Shown here piece after piece: positions 34,501 to 48,600 of a stretch of DNA of 64,000 nucleotides. The notes under the pieces were generated by a model. It did not search any database. It was not told the origin of the DNA and was given only the letters and a program-made list of their open reading frames with translations. Source of the stretch: Maylandia zebra (taxonomy: Eukaryota > Chordata > Actinopteri > Cichliformes > Cichlidae); the NCBI RefSeq assembly GCF_041146795.1, contig NC_135173.1, positions 57,836,865 to 57,900,864 of the forward strand, in the 5' to 3' direction. How positions within the stretch are numbered: the first letter of the stretch is position 1; every line of letters begins with the position of its first letter. The translations under genes were made by a program, and so were the position numbers.

Positions 34501-37500
34501 TAATAAAAAGGTGCAAACGAAGGGGCAAGCTAAACTGATGCAAAACTAAACTTAGTAGAAACACATGGAGCTGATTAGAATAATGACACCACAGGGGAAG
34601 TGAAACTAAACAGAATGAACATGGGACACCACAACTCTTCAAACTAAAACAGGAACATAACCCGTTATATTCCTGTTTTATGACATGACATGACATGACA
34701 TGAGCTTGACAACATAGGACACGCAGACATGAAACGCATGACAGGCTAAGACGCGGACTTAACATGGTGCACAGACAAGGAACATGAACACTGTAAAAAC
34801 ATACAGAGGGAAAAAGGGGCTGGAGATGACACAGGGACATAAGCACAAACAGAACAAGATGACTGGGGGGGAAACAAATGACAGAAGGAATGGGTCACAA
34901 GGGGAAAACGTGTAAACAAGAGGAGGAGATGGGAGACAAAGACTGAAACACATGAACGGTTAGGGAGACTTAAACACAGGGGGTGAAGATACAAGGGGAA
35001 CCTAATAAACAAAGAACTAACATGGCAACCTAAGCAAAATAGAATGAGCTTTAGCTAACTAAATGAGACTAAAACATAAACAACGAATATCAAAATACAA
35101 GGAAACTCAAAACACTGGGTCACACAGCATTTTTTTTTGGTGGTCTTTGATGTCACTTAACTGCCTCTACAGTCTCTTGACCCATGTTCCAGTGTCTTGG
35201 ATTATAGGTGGCCATGACTGTCCTTGTTCTGCTCTGGGGTTTCACTGCAAACTGGAGGACCATTCTATCCTGAACCTGCAGCAGGCAGAGAACAGGTTTA
35301 TATGCTGCCTTGAAAAGATTACTAACACTGCAGAGCAGAACAAGGGGGGAAGAGGGGGGGGGGGGGGGGGTCTTAGGGACTAGGAAACGTTTTGTATCAG
35401 AGACAACACAAACTTCAGTACTGTCATGACTAGGTTCAAGCTGTTAATCCCCTCATTATCCCTGTTAATCAGAATATCATTTTTGGTTTTTCTTACATTG
35501 TTTTCCCCAGTCTTAGGAGTCAGGCAGCAAAGAAAGAAATCATTCTGATGCACATCATAAAGTACACACATTTCTTTTTCAAAAAAGTTTCTCCTAAATG
35601 TATGTTTAGAGTACAGTTAGGGCCTTTGAAATCTATGTCATCATAGATAAATGGTAAATGGCCTGCATTTGTATAGTGCTTTTCTAGTCCCTAAGGACCC
35701 CAAAGCGCTTCACACTACATTCAGTCATTCACCCATTCACACACACATTCACACACTGGCGATGGCAAGCTACATTGTAGCCACAGCTGCCCTGGGGCGC
35801 ACTGACAGAGGTGAGGCTGCCGGACACTGGCGCCACCGGGCCCTCTGACCACCACCAGTAGGCAAACATGGGGTTAGTATCTTGCCCAAGGATATTTGGC
35901 ATGCAGCTAGGAGGCAGCCTGGGATCGAACCACCGACTTTCTGATTAGTGGCTGACCTGCTCTGCCACCTGAGCTACAGCCACCCGATCTCAAAGGGTTA
36001 AGAGACTAGGTTACCAGTGTAACAGTAATTGGGGTTGTGTTTGGTCCATGTCACTTGGGATTGCTTGGCGGCTCAGTTAACTTGTTAATCTTAGATAGGA
36101 GATGGCTTATTTTCAGCATGTGCTCGATAGTCCCTAATAATATTTTAAGTTACTTTTGTTCTCTGTGTGTTTTACACTCCCACGTGATTGTTTTCTACCC
36201 TCAGTACTGTATACTCATTAAAAAATGCTCCAATACTTGTTTCAGATGTTACATGCAGTATATTCCTTAACAGCTGTCCTGGAGTCAGTATCCCTGGACA
36301 AATTCATTCCTGAGTCACCAGCTACCAGTGAGCCAGGTGACACATCCCCCTGCCGCTCGCCTTCAACACCGAGGCATCTCCGTTACCGTCAATCGGGAGG
36401 TACCAAATACACACACACACACACACACACAATTTTCTAAATCTCTAGAGGCATGGAAAACAATGAGTACACTAAACATGGTTTTATTTTTTCATGGTGC
36501 AGCATAGAAAATATATTTGTTGAAACTGATTCATTTCATTATTTCATGAAAAATATTAGCTTATCTTAAATTTTATGGCAGCAAGATGTTTCAAAAATGT
36601 TGGGATCTGAGTATGGCAGCATGGCAGCTGAGGCAGACCCTTTTTAATGGTCAAGGTGGCTGACAATAGAGGTGTAACCCCTACCAGTTACACTTCTATT
36701 GTAATTTTATAGTTATAGTAATTTTTTTCCTGATTTGAGGTTTGATTGCTCATTACACTGGTTGCTGGTGTATGCTGGTACTGTGTGTGAAGAGCTGTGG
36801 AAACCCCACAGGTACCTTCACAACACCACTTATATTTGTTTAATAATTTTATTTTTGGTGACTTTCTTTTTTGTCCCCATGCCAAACAACTTTCACATGA
36901 GATGACTATGTAAACAGATTTGTCCTCATAATATGATGATTACCAATAACACAAACATATTTACACATTATTTATAACAGACTGTGTAAAGCGAGCAGGC
37001 TCTCTTTTTCTTGCTGTTTTTTAATGTTTTTGACTCCTTGCAGTTACATCAGGGGAGACCTCTCGCTGCTCTATGTCACCAGCTTCAGCTTTTGCAATCG
37101 CCACTGCTGCTGCTGGACATAGCAGCTCCCAGGGTGAGCATGTCAACTCATCAAGATCCAAAGATGCACACCAGAGGAAGGGAACTGTTGCTTTGGTGTC
37201 ATTTAAATTAATATTAAGAGGTTGCTAGATGTAATGATGGGCTCAAATCATCTGCTGCAAAAATGTTAGTGCTTAGAAATTCACAGCTTCTACTCTTGTA
37301 CTCAAGAATGTTATACAGAAGGTAAAAAAAAAACTTTGATTCAGAGGATATTGAAATTGTTGACCCTATTTATTTGTCTCGGGACTCCATCAGGATTTTA
37401 AAAACAGTAGCTAAAAGCCTATATTTACAAACTTTTATTAGTTAAAATGTATGTGCAGTCGCCTTGTTGTGATGATGTATTTGATTGTAAAAGTCTCAAA

Positions 37501-40500
37501 GTTCTAATACTCTTCCATTTTTAATAGTACTATGCCTTTGTTTGTTTTTTGACATGTATATACTGTTACACTGGTGAATGCTCATATTCCATTCCCAGGG
37601 TTCCAAATTATGAGATAAATATGATTGTAAAGAAACTCTGTGAGCCCAAAGCTCAGGAAACAAACTCAGGCATTTTGAGGGAGTTTTTTTTCCTACTCTG
37701 GCTCTTTATGATGTCACGGAAAGTAGAAACACTATCCTGCCAAAAATATTCACTGGTCTGACTTCACACCCTCATGAACTTCAGTGATATCCCATTCTGA
37801 ATCCATAGGATTTCATATGATGTCGACCCATGTTTTGCAGCTATAGTAGCCTCAGCAATTCTGGGATGGCTTCCCACAAGGTTAAAGAGAGTGTTTATGG
37901 GGATTTTTGACGATTTTTCCAGAAGTGCATTTGTGAAGTCAGACACTGATGTGGCTACCTAGTTTTCAAAACCTAATTTTTTGGAGGCAGAAAATCGAAA
38001 TAAACTGTTTCCATTAGACCAAGGGTCTCAAACTCATGGCCCACATCACCTCTGCTCATGGCCCGTACATTGACATGAAGAAAAATAATGCAATTTAGCC
38101 CGTTACTTTTTGTTAGGGAGGATTTGTTTGTTGTTTGTTGAAATATTTGTGGGTGTTTTCTTGTTTGTTTGTTTGCTTTTTGTACTACTTGAGCAATAAA
38201 GATGACAGTGTCAGCAGTGGCCCACAGCTCATTTAAGTTTGAGACCCCTGCTTTAGAAAGTTGAGGAGCTTCACCAAGGCCCAGTATAAGACAAATATGC
38301 ATCAATAAATGAATCATGCAAAGCTACTCTATTAGAGTCCAAGAAAAAATATATATAACTGGAAATGTTGTTGTTGTTTTAGTGGCTTATTATTAATTTC
38401 TTTTTTTCTTTTTTTGTTGTCCCGTTTGGATCTTTAGCCATCAGAATTGTTGTCTTAAGGCCAAGAAAGATGCCAAGCGGATTTATTTTACCAAGTGGAT
38501 CATCATGGCCTTGCCATATTGGTCCATTTTATTGACCTTTATTATAATTATGTATTTATTTTATTTTATTTTCGGTTGCTACAAACGGGACAGAAATGAC
38601 AGGGAGATAGGACAGGGAGAAAGAATGAAAGAAAGAGAGGGAGAGAAAGAAAACCAAAGGGGAGAAGAGACAGTGAGAAAGGGGGGAAGAAAGAAAGAAA
38701 AACAAACAAAACACCTGGATCACCTGTATGGAGAAAAAAAAACAGAAGCGAAAACAAACAAAAAAGAGCAACATAATAAATACAGCACCATCACAATAAA
38801 CTAGCTAGCAGTAGATAACAGTTTAATACTAAATATTAAACGCTATTGTGCAGCACGCAAGATAGACAGCGCACAATGTGCTTTGAGGCAGCAGCCAAGA
38901 AAGGTGTAGTCCACGTCTGTGAACACCCGTGGGTACACCTGTGTGGATCAGCATGCTTGTATTCCAAAGGTTTCTCCATGTAACGATCTGCTAGGGAGTG
39001 TGGGGAGCCATAGCCCCGTCCCCCAGGGCATGAAGCAGGTATGGAGGAGATCCAGGCCCCAGACATCCAGAGGCCCCAGAGTACGAGGACCCGAGGAGGA
39101 CCACCAAAGGGGGGGAACCGTGCCACCCTCCTGGGAAGAGCTGAGTAGAGCCCCAAACGAGAGGTCACCCAGCAGCTACGGAGCAGAGGCCAGAGGGGGT
39201 TGCAGTGGCGTGCCCGCGGGCTCTGCCGGCAGCCAGCTGTGCCAGAGAGGACCGAGCTTCCGGCCCAGAGGCCCGAGGGCACCCCACCCCCCGGAAAGGG
39301 TCCAGCCAGGCCACAGGCGCCAGGCCCCGCCAGTCGGCCACCAGGAGTGAGCCGGTACATACATGAGCGCCCAGCCCCAGTCAACAAGAACCACCAACAC
39401 ACCAACGTCTGAGGGCATCAGCCACCGGCAGGGAGTGTGGTGAGGGGAGATAGGCCTCCGTACTTTGGAGGGCCTGAGATGTACCCATAGAGGTTGAGTC
39501 TAAGACCCAACCTGACATATAGACACAGACGAACAGGCGCACGCGGACACAAACGTGCATTGCCACCCCCATATACACAACCAAATACTCGGCACTCACC
39601 CAACGTGTAGACAGACACAAATAGACACTGCACAGACAGTCACACTCCCCAAACATACTCTATATCCCAGGTCCAGGTACCCCCGCCCTCAGAGGTGCAA
39701 GCTGCACCTAGACCCAGGAGATGTAACCCTTCTCTCTGGGGTGGAGGCAAGCGGACCACCTCCTTATCTGCAGTAGCAGGGAGGCCCCACATCCCAGACC
39801 CCAGTCTGAGGCCAGCACCTCCTCCCAGCCCCCCAGCCCTGACGGCTAACAGAACCGGGGTGAGTGAAGACCCCAAACCTCCCTCCGCCCGCTCATATGT
39901 AGTGCTGCTGTGTGCTGTTCTAAAGTGCATTTAAAACACAGGAGAGCATGGTACTAGCTTCCTATCAGAGAGCAGCACGGCTCCTCCCGAAAACCCTCAG
40001 TGTCTATATGCATTTAAAATTGAGGGTAGGGCACCAGCGCCAGAGGTGGGTTGGAGTACACCGACCATCCTCTGGATGCTATAAAACGTGCCCACCCCTA
40101 AGGCCCTATATGTATGTGTTATGTGAGAGTGTGAGTAATGTGGATGTCTAGGTTGCAGAATAAAATTGAGGCACAGGCGGACAGAAGGGGACAGAGGGGG
40201 AGTACCTCCCCTGCACCCTGGTGACATACCTGCACCCCAAGCCCTGCGTGTGTGTGTGGGTGTGGTAGAGCGGGAAGAGGGAGGCAGCTGAGGATGGGGA
40301 GGGAAGAAAGGGAGGGGCAAGCGGCCTACTGGGGCCAGCTCCCCTGCTGACCCCAGTAGGCACCCCCACACTCTGGAACCCACCAGGGCAAGGGGGCCCA
40401 GGCCCATCCGGACCGGGGCCTGCAGCAGCAGCACCGCCCAGCCCCACAGAGTCCGGGGCAGCCCACCCGACTCCACCCCAGAGAAAACTGCACCCACCCC

Positions 40501-41310
40501 ATCATCCAATCATCTCCCAAACTACACAAGACAATAGACACCCAGGTTGAGTTCATTCTCTACCTCTCCTATATATCTCCCCCACCTGCAGAGTGAGCTC
40601 CTGTAGAGAGGAGACCACCTGCAAAGATATAACAGCCTCCCCACCAGTTAGAGAGCCCCGTAGTTGGGCCGATGCACCAGAGGTCCCCTGCACTGGGGCT
40701 GAACCCCCTGCACCCACCCGCCCACAGCTCCGGCAACACAACAGCCAGGACCCAAGCCCCCAAGGCCCAGCCAGAGCCCCAGACCAGGGGCGGAGCACCC
40801 CCAGACCCCCAAGCCTCCCCGCCCATCCCGGACCCACCCAGGGGCAGCCAGGCTACCAGGCCAGTAACCAACGTCCGCCAGCACAGACCCTCCCCCATCT
40901 CCGCTGTACGCAGCCACAAGGAAAGCACCATCTAAGAGCCACCAGAGCCCCTAACTAGGTCATGGCCACATCCCCCGGGTTAGGCCCTCCAGGGAAAACG
41001 TCCCTAGGGAATCCCCAGACGCCCTAAGGCTTATTATTAATTTCTTACAAGTGGCACCAGTATTAACCTTTGCACCTTGTAAACTTTAGCAACACTTTAT
41101 GATTTATTGTCTTCTCCATTTTTTGTAAATAATTCTGCTGTTTTGGTGCGGATATAGCTCATTTAGTTGAATGGACCACTTATATGTTATAAGGCTACCT
41201 ACTGGACAGGTGCAGGTTCAACTCTGCCCTGGGAAATTTACTGCATGTCATTCCCTCTGCTTTATTGTCAGTAAAAGCTAAGAGCCAAAAATAAATATGT
41301 ATTAAAAAAA

Positions 41311-41365
<55 letters not shown>

Positions 41366-42546
41366 TATACACATTTATGAGTAGGTTGAGTAGTGCTAGT
41401 AACTTAACATTAAAATGAAAGCCAAACCCTGAAAGGACCATGAAAATTTTCTTGATACCAAAATAATAAATGTTGCCTGACATAACATCTTTAATGGCCA
41501 TGATCTCTGTTTTGTCCTTCTAGGTTTTAACAATTCTGAGAAAGCCTGTGACAAAGAATTCATCATCCGCAGAGCTGCTACTAACAGAGTTCTCAATGTG
41601 CTGCGCCACTGGGTTTCTAAGCATTCCCAGGTAAGTCTTCCAGTTAAGTTATAAATTCACCTATTTAAGGACTCTGGTGATTTTCTGTTTCAGTATAAAT
41701 AGTTGTTCCTGTGTAATGTCACTGTAGCTGTATAGTTGAGAACTCTGGGTAGTAGAGACAGGAGTCCCCAGACAGCAGTCTTCTTGTCTTGCGTATATAT
41801 TTAATATTTATACAAAAATATTTATACATGGGTAGTCTTTGATGGTGTCATTAGAACAAGCAAAAGCTAAATAACAAAAACTTGCATGTAAGTGACTAAT
41901 GAAAACCTTTTTGTTTTTAATTAAGAGTAATGTGGTATTTTAAAATGTGTTTTCATTAGCTGGAAACATAGTTGCAAAACTCCTTGCATGCTTCACACTA
42001 GTTGAGAACATATGGTCCAACACACATTAAAGTTAAGCTAATTGCCAAACTAATTTTTAGGGAAAGGCGTTATGGACCTTTGATCTTCTGGAGATAGCTC
42101 TTTATCAGGAGCAGTGTATGTTTTGGGTCGTTAGCAATTTGGTAGATTAAGCAACAACTCAGACCCAGTTTTCCTGCTGACTGCTGGAAGTTTTCATTCA
42201 AAATCTTTACATATCCTTCTGTCTTCATGATTTCTTCCACACTGACAAGATTCCCATTTCCAGATGCACTGAAGCATCCCTACAGCATAATACTAGTGTG
42301 TTTCACTATGGGAGTGAAACCTCTCTCTTCTTTCTATAAACATGGCAGCATCTGTATAGGCAAAAAACGCAATAATTTCTTCTCATCTCACCTAAGAATG
42401 CACTTCCAGTATGCAAAATCGGTCTCCAGGTTGTCCTTCGCGTACTGGCTTGAAGCTGTGTCTTCTGCAGACGTCTGCACCCTTATAGTTCACTCTCGTC
42501 CAGGGCTCTAGTGATTGTCTTCTTTGAAACTACAGTTGCTGAAGTT

Positions 42547-42606
<60 letters not shown>

Positions 42607-45600
42607 TATAACATATAACAGCAAGCCCTAGTGCATGGTGCAATAAACCACTTTAGCTTCATTTGTGAGGGGTGAAAGTGGTATTAGTCAGTTTCGTCCA
42701 TTCTATTAAAGCTTCTTTGGAGGAAGAGACCTGCTGAATAAAGACGTTTTATTGCCACTGCAGAGAGAAGTGACACGGTAGATCTGTTACCATTGAATCA
42801 TCAAGCATTTTGGACCCATCACGACAGAAAGATTTTACTACATTAACAGAATGAAGAGCTGGACTTTAGGTGTTCTCTATAAAGCTAAGGTAGTAGAAAT
42901 TGGTAGCAATTATACTGAAGATAAATGTTGCCTTCATGGCTCTTGTCATCTCCATGAAGAAGTTTTTAAAACACTGTTGTCTGTGGGAGGAGGAACTTCA
43001 TGCTGAGCATCTAACCAAGAATAATACTGTGCTGCTGCCTTGTGTGTATATAGCTGACAATAAAAAAGTCAGCCATGTAAGTAAATGTGACCTAAGTAAT
43101 GACTCATTTGCTCTAGAAAGTTTATAAGAAACCTAGAGCTGGCTAACTGGACCATTGCTCAGCCCACCTGAAAGAGTTTGTTGTTGTGCTTGTTTTGATT
43201 GTTTCTTTTCTCCCGTCACTTTTTTCCCTCATGGAGGTACTTTTTGCTCTTCATGTCTTGTCTCCCACCCAGGAAGCATGGAAAAAGGTCAGCATCTTCC
43301 CCAGGGTAGCGAAAAGATTATAATTTTCATTTTACATTATATAAGATGCTATTTTTGCAACTGAATATTTAGCTTGGAAAGTAAACTTCTGTTGGTTGGT
43401 CCTAGGTTAAGTGTTATGTGGCCATGACCTTTAATTTTTTTTAAATATCATCCTACAAAAGTCAGTTCAGTTTGTGGCTTTTTACACGCTACTACTGCTG
43501 GTCTTATAGTTTTGATGTAATTTTCTAGACAGTTTTATTAATTTTTTATGATGCTTTGCCACATCTAACTTATTATAACAACATTGTAAACAGTGTAAAA
43601 CTGCTACTTCTTCCTAAAAACATGGTCTTAATTGTTAACACTTATCTGCAAATTGCAGCTCTAACAGATAAAAAGGAGCCTAAAAAGTGACAAGTACTTT
43701 TGGGATTGTTTTGTTGTTGCATTTCCAGGACATCAGCAGTCACTATCATTTTCAAAGCGGGTGAAATTGATTCACATTGACCTATGCTTCATAACTGGAA
43801 AGATTATTACCCCTGAAGTTGGCTTTGTGTTATACTGTAATGATCAAGTGTTGTCATTTATTTATTTATTTATTTATTTATTTATTTTTGAGAAATGTAC
43901 TTTAGAGCCTCATGCTAACCATCCAGTAAGGTCTAAGGAATCTTCCAAGAATGGTGAGACAGAGAATTAATGGATCATAATTTCATTGCTCTAGAGGAAG
44001 TTAGGCCTGCAGTCTATGTTATCATGGCAATGTACCCCAATGGGATGTAAAAGATGCTGGGAAATTTAAAAACAAATGAACACAGAAAAATTAAAAACCA
44101 TTGGTAAAGTTTTCAAAAGTGCATGTTAGAGTTATAATGTGTCTAATTAGTAGGTATAGCTGATATCCCTGTGTTGGTGTTGTTCCTGTGTCGTCATTAT
44201 AGGAGCAAGGTAGTTGTATTCACCTGTTTACCATACCTGGCATTGACAACTATAAAGAGGTGAGCACGGGTCAGATCAAAGTACCAACAGCTGACTTGGA
44301 CCTGTTATTTCTCTGGTGGCCCTGTGGCTCTCCCATGCAGATGTTAAGATGCTGACTCAGTCAGAACCCAACATTTTAGCCTTAAATCTGATCCATGTTC
44401 ACTCTACCTTAATGTTCATCAACACCAGGTCAGTTAGAATGCAGAATGGCAGTACAGATTTGCAGGCACCTCATTTCCAAACTGTGTAAGTTTTGTTTTG
44501 GAGAAATGCACAGAGGATAACAGGCAGCAATTCAGACTAGAGGTTGTAGTCACTCTTCTATGTGGTTTTTATGTAGATGATTGTCTTGTCACTATTGGTT
44601 CTGAAGAGGAGGCAGCTTCAAGCATTTGGTCCTCTCTGTGCTTAAGGAGGCTTTAAGTTCACCAACAAGCAACAGATTAGTAACAGACGAGTTATGCTTG
44701 CTACCATACCTCAGCAGGAGAGATCAAAGGTTAAGGACTTGGATTTGGACAGTGAAAACTTGCCAGTAGAGAGAGCATTGAGTGTTTAAATAACATTTAA
44801 GAGCAAACCTCTCACAAGGAGAAGGATATTATCCACTGTAAGTCCTCTCTATGACCCATTTAAGTTTTCGGGACCTGTTATGTTGTGTTATGGTATCTAC
44901 TAACATCTGGGCTGGGATGACATGTTGCCACCCACTCTTGCACAAGCATGGACAATCTAGATGGATGACAGCTTGTACATTATAATACTGAGAGGCCCTT
45001 TAAATCTTATAACTTTGGAGATGTTGCTTCTGCTTCTGCTCAGTGTAATTCCACTGAAACAAACTAGCATTCCTCACATGCCCTTGGACATGTACAGCTC
45101 ATTTAGCTGCGAGTAGAATGGACAAGGTGTTTAGAAAGGAGTCAAGGCAGTGATGTAAATTAATATTTGGACAAACTTTTGGATTTCATCATTTAATTTT
45201 CTTTCTAGATTGATCCGGGGGAGGGTTGCATGGTTAATTAGGTTCATTTGGAGCTTAGGAAGGAGACAGCTAAAAACAGCTTTGAATCTAGCCTAGGTCA
45301 GCTTGCCTGGCTTGAGGCAAGGCTTCAGAGTTAGTTGCTATTTGCTAATTCAGAAGAAGAAATATTCAGATGAGATCAGTGGTTTGCAGAAAGGTGAAAT
45401 ATGAAGAAGAGCAGTCACCTCAGTAGGCTTATTTTCAAGCTTATGGATGGCATTTTGAGAGTTGGGTTAGGCTTAGTAGAGCGCTATACCAGAGGAGGCA
45501 AGGCATCAGGTTTTATTGGCTTGGGATCTTCACACTTCTGACCTTGTGCTTCAACATGTACATCCAAAAACATGGCAGAGTGGACATTATCACATGCTTT

Positions 45601-48600
45601 CTCAGTTTCAGCAAAGCTTTTTGTTTCCAGGTGCAACTACTGCTACAATATAAGGAGGATTTTAGCTAAATATAGACTTCAAGCAGCAATGGGACGTCAG
45701 CTGATGATCTTTCCAGATGAATCTCCATTTACTCAGATTAGAGAGGATTGCTTTGGGCCTTCTTAGGTTAAGTGTGAAAGGCGTCTTACAGCGAGAGCTG
45801 TGCGACTGGAGGTGCTGTCATCTTTGAACACAGACGCCTTTATTAATGGTCTTGGGGCAATTTATTTCAAGACATGAGAATTTGAGGTATGATAGGATAA
45901 TGTCAGTAATGAATGAGAACTGGAGTAACTGGAGGATGGAATCGGGCACAAATACATCAAATTTTTGCTAAGGTAAAGGTGTAGATAGGTTTTCAGTCCC
46001 CCCACTGGTTCACATCATAGTGAACTGCTAATAGGGTTTGTTCTGTCTCAAAAATACAAAATCTGGATGTGTCTGTCTCGCAGACCTGCATCTCTTCACC
46101 TGCTTCCTGCTCTCACTATAGATCACAATGTCATCTGCAAACATCATATTCCACAAAGACTATGTCCTTGCATTTTTCAGCCTTTCAGATTCCACCTTCT
46201 GTGTAAGATGTAGTCCAGCTGTGTTCACTTTCCTCCATTCTTATGCTTCACCCCATGTTCCTCCCTATCTTAAAGCACATGCTCACTAAAGTCATTTCCA
46301 TCTCCTTGGCAAATTCTGGTTACTATTTGTTCCCCTGTATTTCTCTTCTTAACACCATACCTATCCAACACCTCTCATCACCTCTGTTCCCTTCACGTAC
46401 AACCTCACCCTTTCCCCTTCCCACTGTCATATATGAGTGCAAGCTTAATTAGATGTTAAATACACAATAAACCACTGAAATGAATCTTTCTGTGAGTGCC
46501 CACTACTCTAATCTTAACTTCAAGTCTAAGCTTCCCTATAAATATATATGCATGTGTTGTTTCAATCAGGACTTTGAAATGAACAGTGAGCTGAAGGTGG
46601 GGGTGATCAGTCTACTAGAAGAGGTGTTGCGAGATCCAGATCTGCTGCCGCAAGAGAGGAAAGCTACAACAAACATATTAAGGTACAAAGGGATTGCTGT
46701 AAATATCATTGTGTACTTCTTTTTATCTACACACTGTCCTAGAATTTTTTTTCTGCAATAGGCAAGGTGAAGCCATAGACTGTGCATGCAAAATAGACTT
46801 AGTTAACATGTTGTCACCCATTAGTTTGCAGGCGGAAACTTCAGTGTAAGTGTTTAAGACCCTACCTTGCTTTTTCTGTAGTAAAAGTTTCCATATTTGG
46901 AAAAGAAGCTGGAGTGCTAAGATAGCACATTCTAGTGGGTTTGGTTATAGCTGTTATTGATAAACTGTAAGGGGGCAATGTGCAGACAAAGTGCAATTAG
47001 TAAATATCTGTAATTAGTAAAAGACTTATCCAAGACAAGAATTTCAATCGTCAAAACTGAAGCACAAATTTCTTGTGATGGTCTATCCAGAACAGCTGCC
47101 TGTGTCTGTGCACCTGTCAGTCCAATCAGTTTAAGTCATACAAGTGTAAATCTAGGATGAGTGAGTTAAACAGGGTTTTGAGTGCCGTTAACCTAGGCAT
47201 TTTAACACTAGAATTTATGCAGACAAAGTCACATTTATAGCAGATTGCCTCTAGGGTGAAGTAGGTAAACAGCAGATTACATATAAAAAGAACTGATACT
47301 GCTAATTCAGCTCCCTGTGTTGTTAGCCTCATGACCCTGCTTTTGCAGGTCCCTTTCAATAAAATAAACTTTATCTGAAAGATAGGCATAGCTACTGTGC
47401 TGTCACCCATTAGTTAGTGAAGACCCTTGTTGTTGTCACGTAACTATGGATGAATTACTTTTTCAAAAATTCATGCAAATTTTAGATCATGATTTTGAAT
47501 GTTTAGTTGAGTTATTTTCATTGCAACACAAAGTGTTGTAGAGGTTTACATAATGTTCATGAGATCAGCTTTCATATGACTGGCACTGCATGTATGTAAT
47601 GCTATGTCATTTTTGGTTTTCAGTGCACTTTCTCAAGAAGAACAAGATGATGCTCAGCTCGGGATGGAAGGCATATTACAAATGGTCAGTACTGTCATTT
47701 AGCAGAACGAGTTTCATAAAAGATTTTCCTGACAAGTTTATAACTTGTTTGTCGAAATCCTTTATCTCATGAATGACACAGAAGAGCTGCCCGCTTCTAC
47801 ACTTCATTGTGGTAAGAATAATGTCAGTAATGTCATGTCCTTGCCTTGTGAAAAATAGCCGCTGTGGTTACTCTGTATTGAGGAGAATTATGTTACCTCC
47901 CTCCTCAAATATCCACAGGTCGTTTCCTTATATGTGGACTTAATTTGTGTTTGTGTGGTACTGTAGTCCCCTGAAGAGCTTTGCAGTTTAGTACTGTTTT
48001 TTACACATGCAGTTTGTTTGTCTGTGTTTTCAAGGCGGAGAGTCCTAAATCAGAGTGTTTTGAGTCACTCTCAGCCCTAGAACTAGCAGAACAGATCACC
48101 TTGCTGGATCATATTGTGTTCAGGAGTATTCCTTATGAGTAAGTATGTTATACAAGACATTCAAGCTCTCCTTGCATCACCCTGGAGTTATTTAATATGA
48201 TCATCTCTTTAAAATGTCTTTGTACAGCGCATTTGCCTATATTGAGTCTAGTTGGGTATCTCAACGTGCCTTAAGAATACAGCTGCCCAGTTTATAGTAA
48301 GTTAGCAAGTTAACAAATTATACAGTAATTTAACTAGGATTTATTGGCCTGCTAAAACACCTTAAATTAGATGTGTAGAGGACTATAAGCCTGGATCCCA
48401 GCAGAATAGCTGATATCATTGGCAGCCTACATCTAGTTGATGTAGGCTGCCAATGATATCAGCTGATCTGCTGGGATCTAGGCTGTTTGATTTTATGGTC
48501 TACCTGAACTAACAATATCCTTGATTAATATGATTAGCATAAAACAAAATTACACTTAAAGAAATATAGTATTTGACTCAAAGATAACTTCCCATAGGGG

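Noticed and set aside
34472..35012. Minus-strand Cys/Leu/Ser-rich frames resembling a membrane protein
   Set aside because: Low complexity from an A/G-rich repeat block; no start context or conserved motif.
35643..35988. tRNA gene on the minus strand
   Set aside because: A- and B-box-like motifs are present but the cloverleaf is incomplete and a SINE body follows; it is a tRNA-derived SINE, as are the other tRNA-like heads.
38836..40958. Many long Pro/Arg/Gly-rich open frames on both strands
   Set aside because: They all lie in the GC-rich retroposon. Frames overlap on both strands, lack domains, and are expected in stop-poor GC-rich DNA.
48388..48484. miRNA precursor
   Set aside because: The stem is too long and nearly mismatch-free, with a 5-base loop; animal miRNA precursors normally show bulges and larger terminal loops. 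Kept only as an unexplained hairpin.
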